From: Methanobacteriota archaeon
GTDB lineage: Archaea; Methanobacteriota; Methanobacteria; Methanobacteriales; Methanobacteriaceae
Length of the DNA stretch: 5,145 bases
Assembly (NCBI GenBank): GCA_023440975.1
Contig: JAEZRD010000013.1
Span: forward strand, 1-5,145
Direction: 5' to 3'
Position numbers and translations under genes: made by a program
Shown here: positions 4,574 to 5,145 of the stretch, piece by piece
How the letters are laid out: every line of letters begins with the position of its first letter
Numbering within the stretch: the stretch's first letter is position 1
Notes under the pieces: model-generated
What the model was told of the DNA's origin: nothing
The model's database searches: none
The model's input: the letters and a program-made list of their open reading frames with translations, nothing else

Positions 4574-5145
4574 ATGGAGAATATTACAAAACATCAAAGA
4601 AACATTATTGTTGCAATACTTATTACTGGTGCTTTTTTTGCAAGTTTAAGTCAAAGTTTACTTACAAGTGCATTACCAAGTATTATTAATGAGTTTTCTA
4701 TTTCAGCAAGTGTGGGGCAATGGTTAACAAGTGCTTATATTTTAACTATTGGTATTGTTTGTACTTTCACAGCATACTTAATTAATAAATATGATACTAA
4801 ACGATTATTCCTCGGCAGTATGTTTATTTTCTTTTTTGGAAGTGTTTTATCATATGCCGCTCCAAATTTTATAACCTTATTAATCTCTAGACTTATTCAA
4901 GCTTTTGGTACAGGAATACTACTAACTCTTATTCAAGTAGCCATGTTATATTTATACCCTAAAGAAGAACATGGGAAAAGTTTAAGTTATATTGGATTTG
5001 TTGTTGGTTTTGCACCTAGTATTGGACCTACTCTTTCTGGTATTATGGTTGATTATTCTGGATGGAGAAGTATTTTCTTATTACTTATTATTGTAACTTT
5101 TATTGTTATGGTTTTAGCTTATTTTTTCCTTGAAAATGTTGGTGA
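4574..5145 (+). CDS. MFS transporter, DHA2 family, N-terminal part (cut off by the window)
   Basis: A second membrane exporter of the same 14-TM drug:proton antiporter family, open from ATG 4574 to the right edge (190 codons plus 2 bases). Six hydrophobic segments are visible. Shared family marks are QSLLTSALP (27-35), GQWLTSAYIL (48-57), the TM4 motif R106, Q109, G112, G114, and motif C at 141-156 (VVGFAPSIGPTLSG). It aligns almost without gaps to the transporter at the left edge, and in the best block (about residues 26-61) nearly two-thirds of positions are identical, so the two are paralogues. No regulator gene lies beside it inside the window. Substrate unknown. The start is supported by TGAGGAT upstream and by the match to the paralogue's N terminus. 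Confidence 0.93.
   Translation, partial: MENITKHQRNIIVAILITGAFFASLSQSLLTSALPSIINEFSISASVGQWLTSAYILTIGIVCTFTAYLINKYDTKRLFLGSMFIFFFGSVLSYAAPNFITLLISRLIQAFGTGILLTLIQVAMLYLYPKEEHGKSLSYIGFVVGFAPSIGPTLSGIMVDYSGWRSIFLLLIIVTFIVMVLAYFFLENVG

Overview
The window is very AT-rich DNA that looks like a host-associated methanogen of the order Methanobacteriales. Methanosphaera or a close Methanobrevibacter relative fits best. The grounds are the base composition with almost pure A/T intergenic DNA, TATA-box-like promoters instead of -35/-10 pairs, GAGG or AGGTGAT Shine-Dalgarno sites, and a ferredoxin-tailed aldo/keto reductase of a kind common in gut methanogens. The genus is inferred, not shown.

Left part (1-3009, minus strand). 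Three genes point leftwards. In transcription order they are a 405-residue aldo/keto reductase with a C-terminal iron-sulfur domain (3009-1792), a PadR-family winged-helix regulator (1768-1178) and the first 329 residues of a DHA2-type MFS efflux transporter (989 to the left edge). The reductase and the regulator are 23 bases apart and look co-transcribed. A 188-base gap separates the regulator from the transporter. It holds a terminator-like hairpin that competes with an alternative hairpin, and then a perfect 16-base dyad just before the transporter start. A reasonable reading is a stress or detoxification locus in which the PadR protein controls export and perhaps the reductase.

Middle (3010-3858). 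About 850 bases hold no convincing gene. They contain the probable reductase promoter with a dyad near its predicted start, low-complexity A/T repeats, a folded element around 3705-3763, and a clear promoter and ribosome binding site for the next gene.

Right part (3859-5145, plus strand). A 90-residue protein of unknown function (3859-4131) has the best translation signal in the window. It is followed by a weak terminator and then a 440-base gap. In that gap a TATA-like box with a dyad precedes four successive hairpins, the last followed by eight T. This looks like a small structured RNA or a regulated leader. The window ends inside a second DHA2-type MFS transporter (from 4574) that is clearly a paralogue of the left one.

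The most interesting unexplained parts are the hairpin cluster at 4201-4449, the competing hairpins at 1088-1136, the lysine-rich insertion in the PadR protein and the orphan 90-residue protein. No CRISPR array, tRNA, rRNA or insertion sequence was seen. All structure and promoter calls were made by eye.
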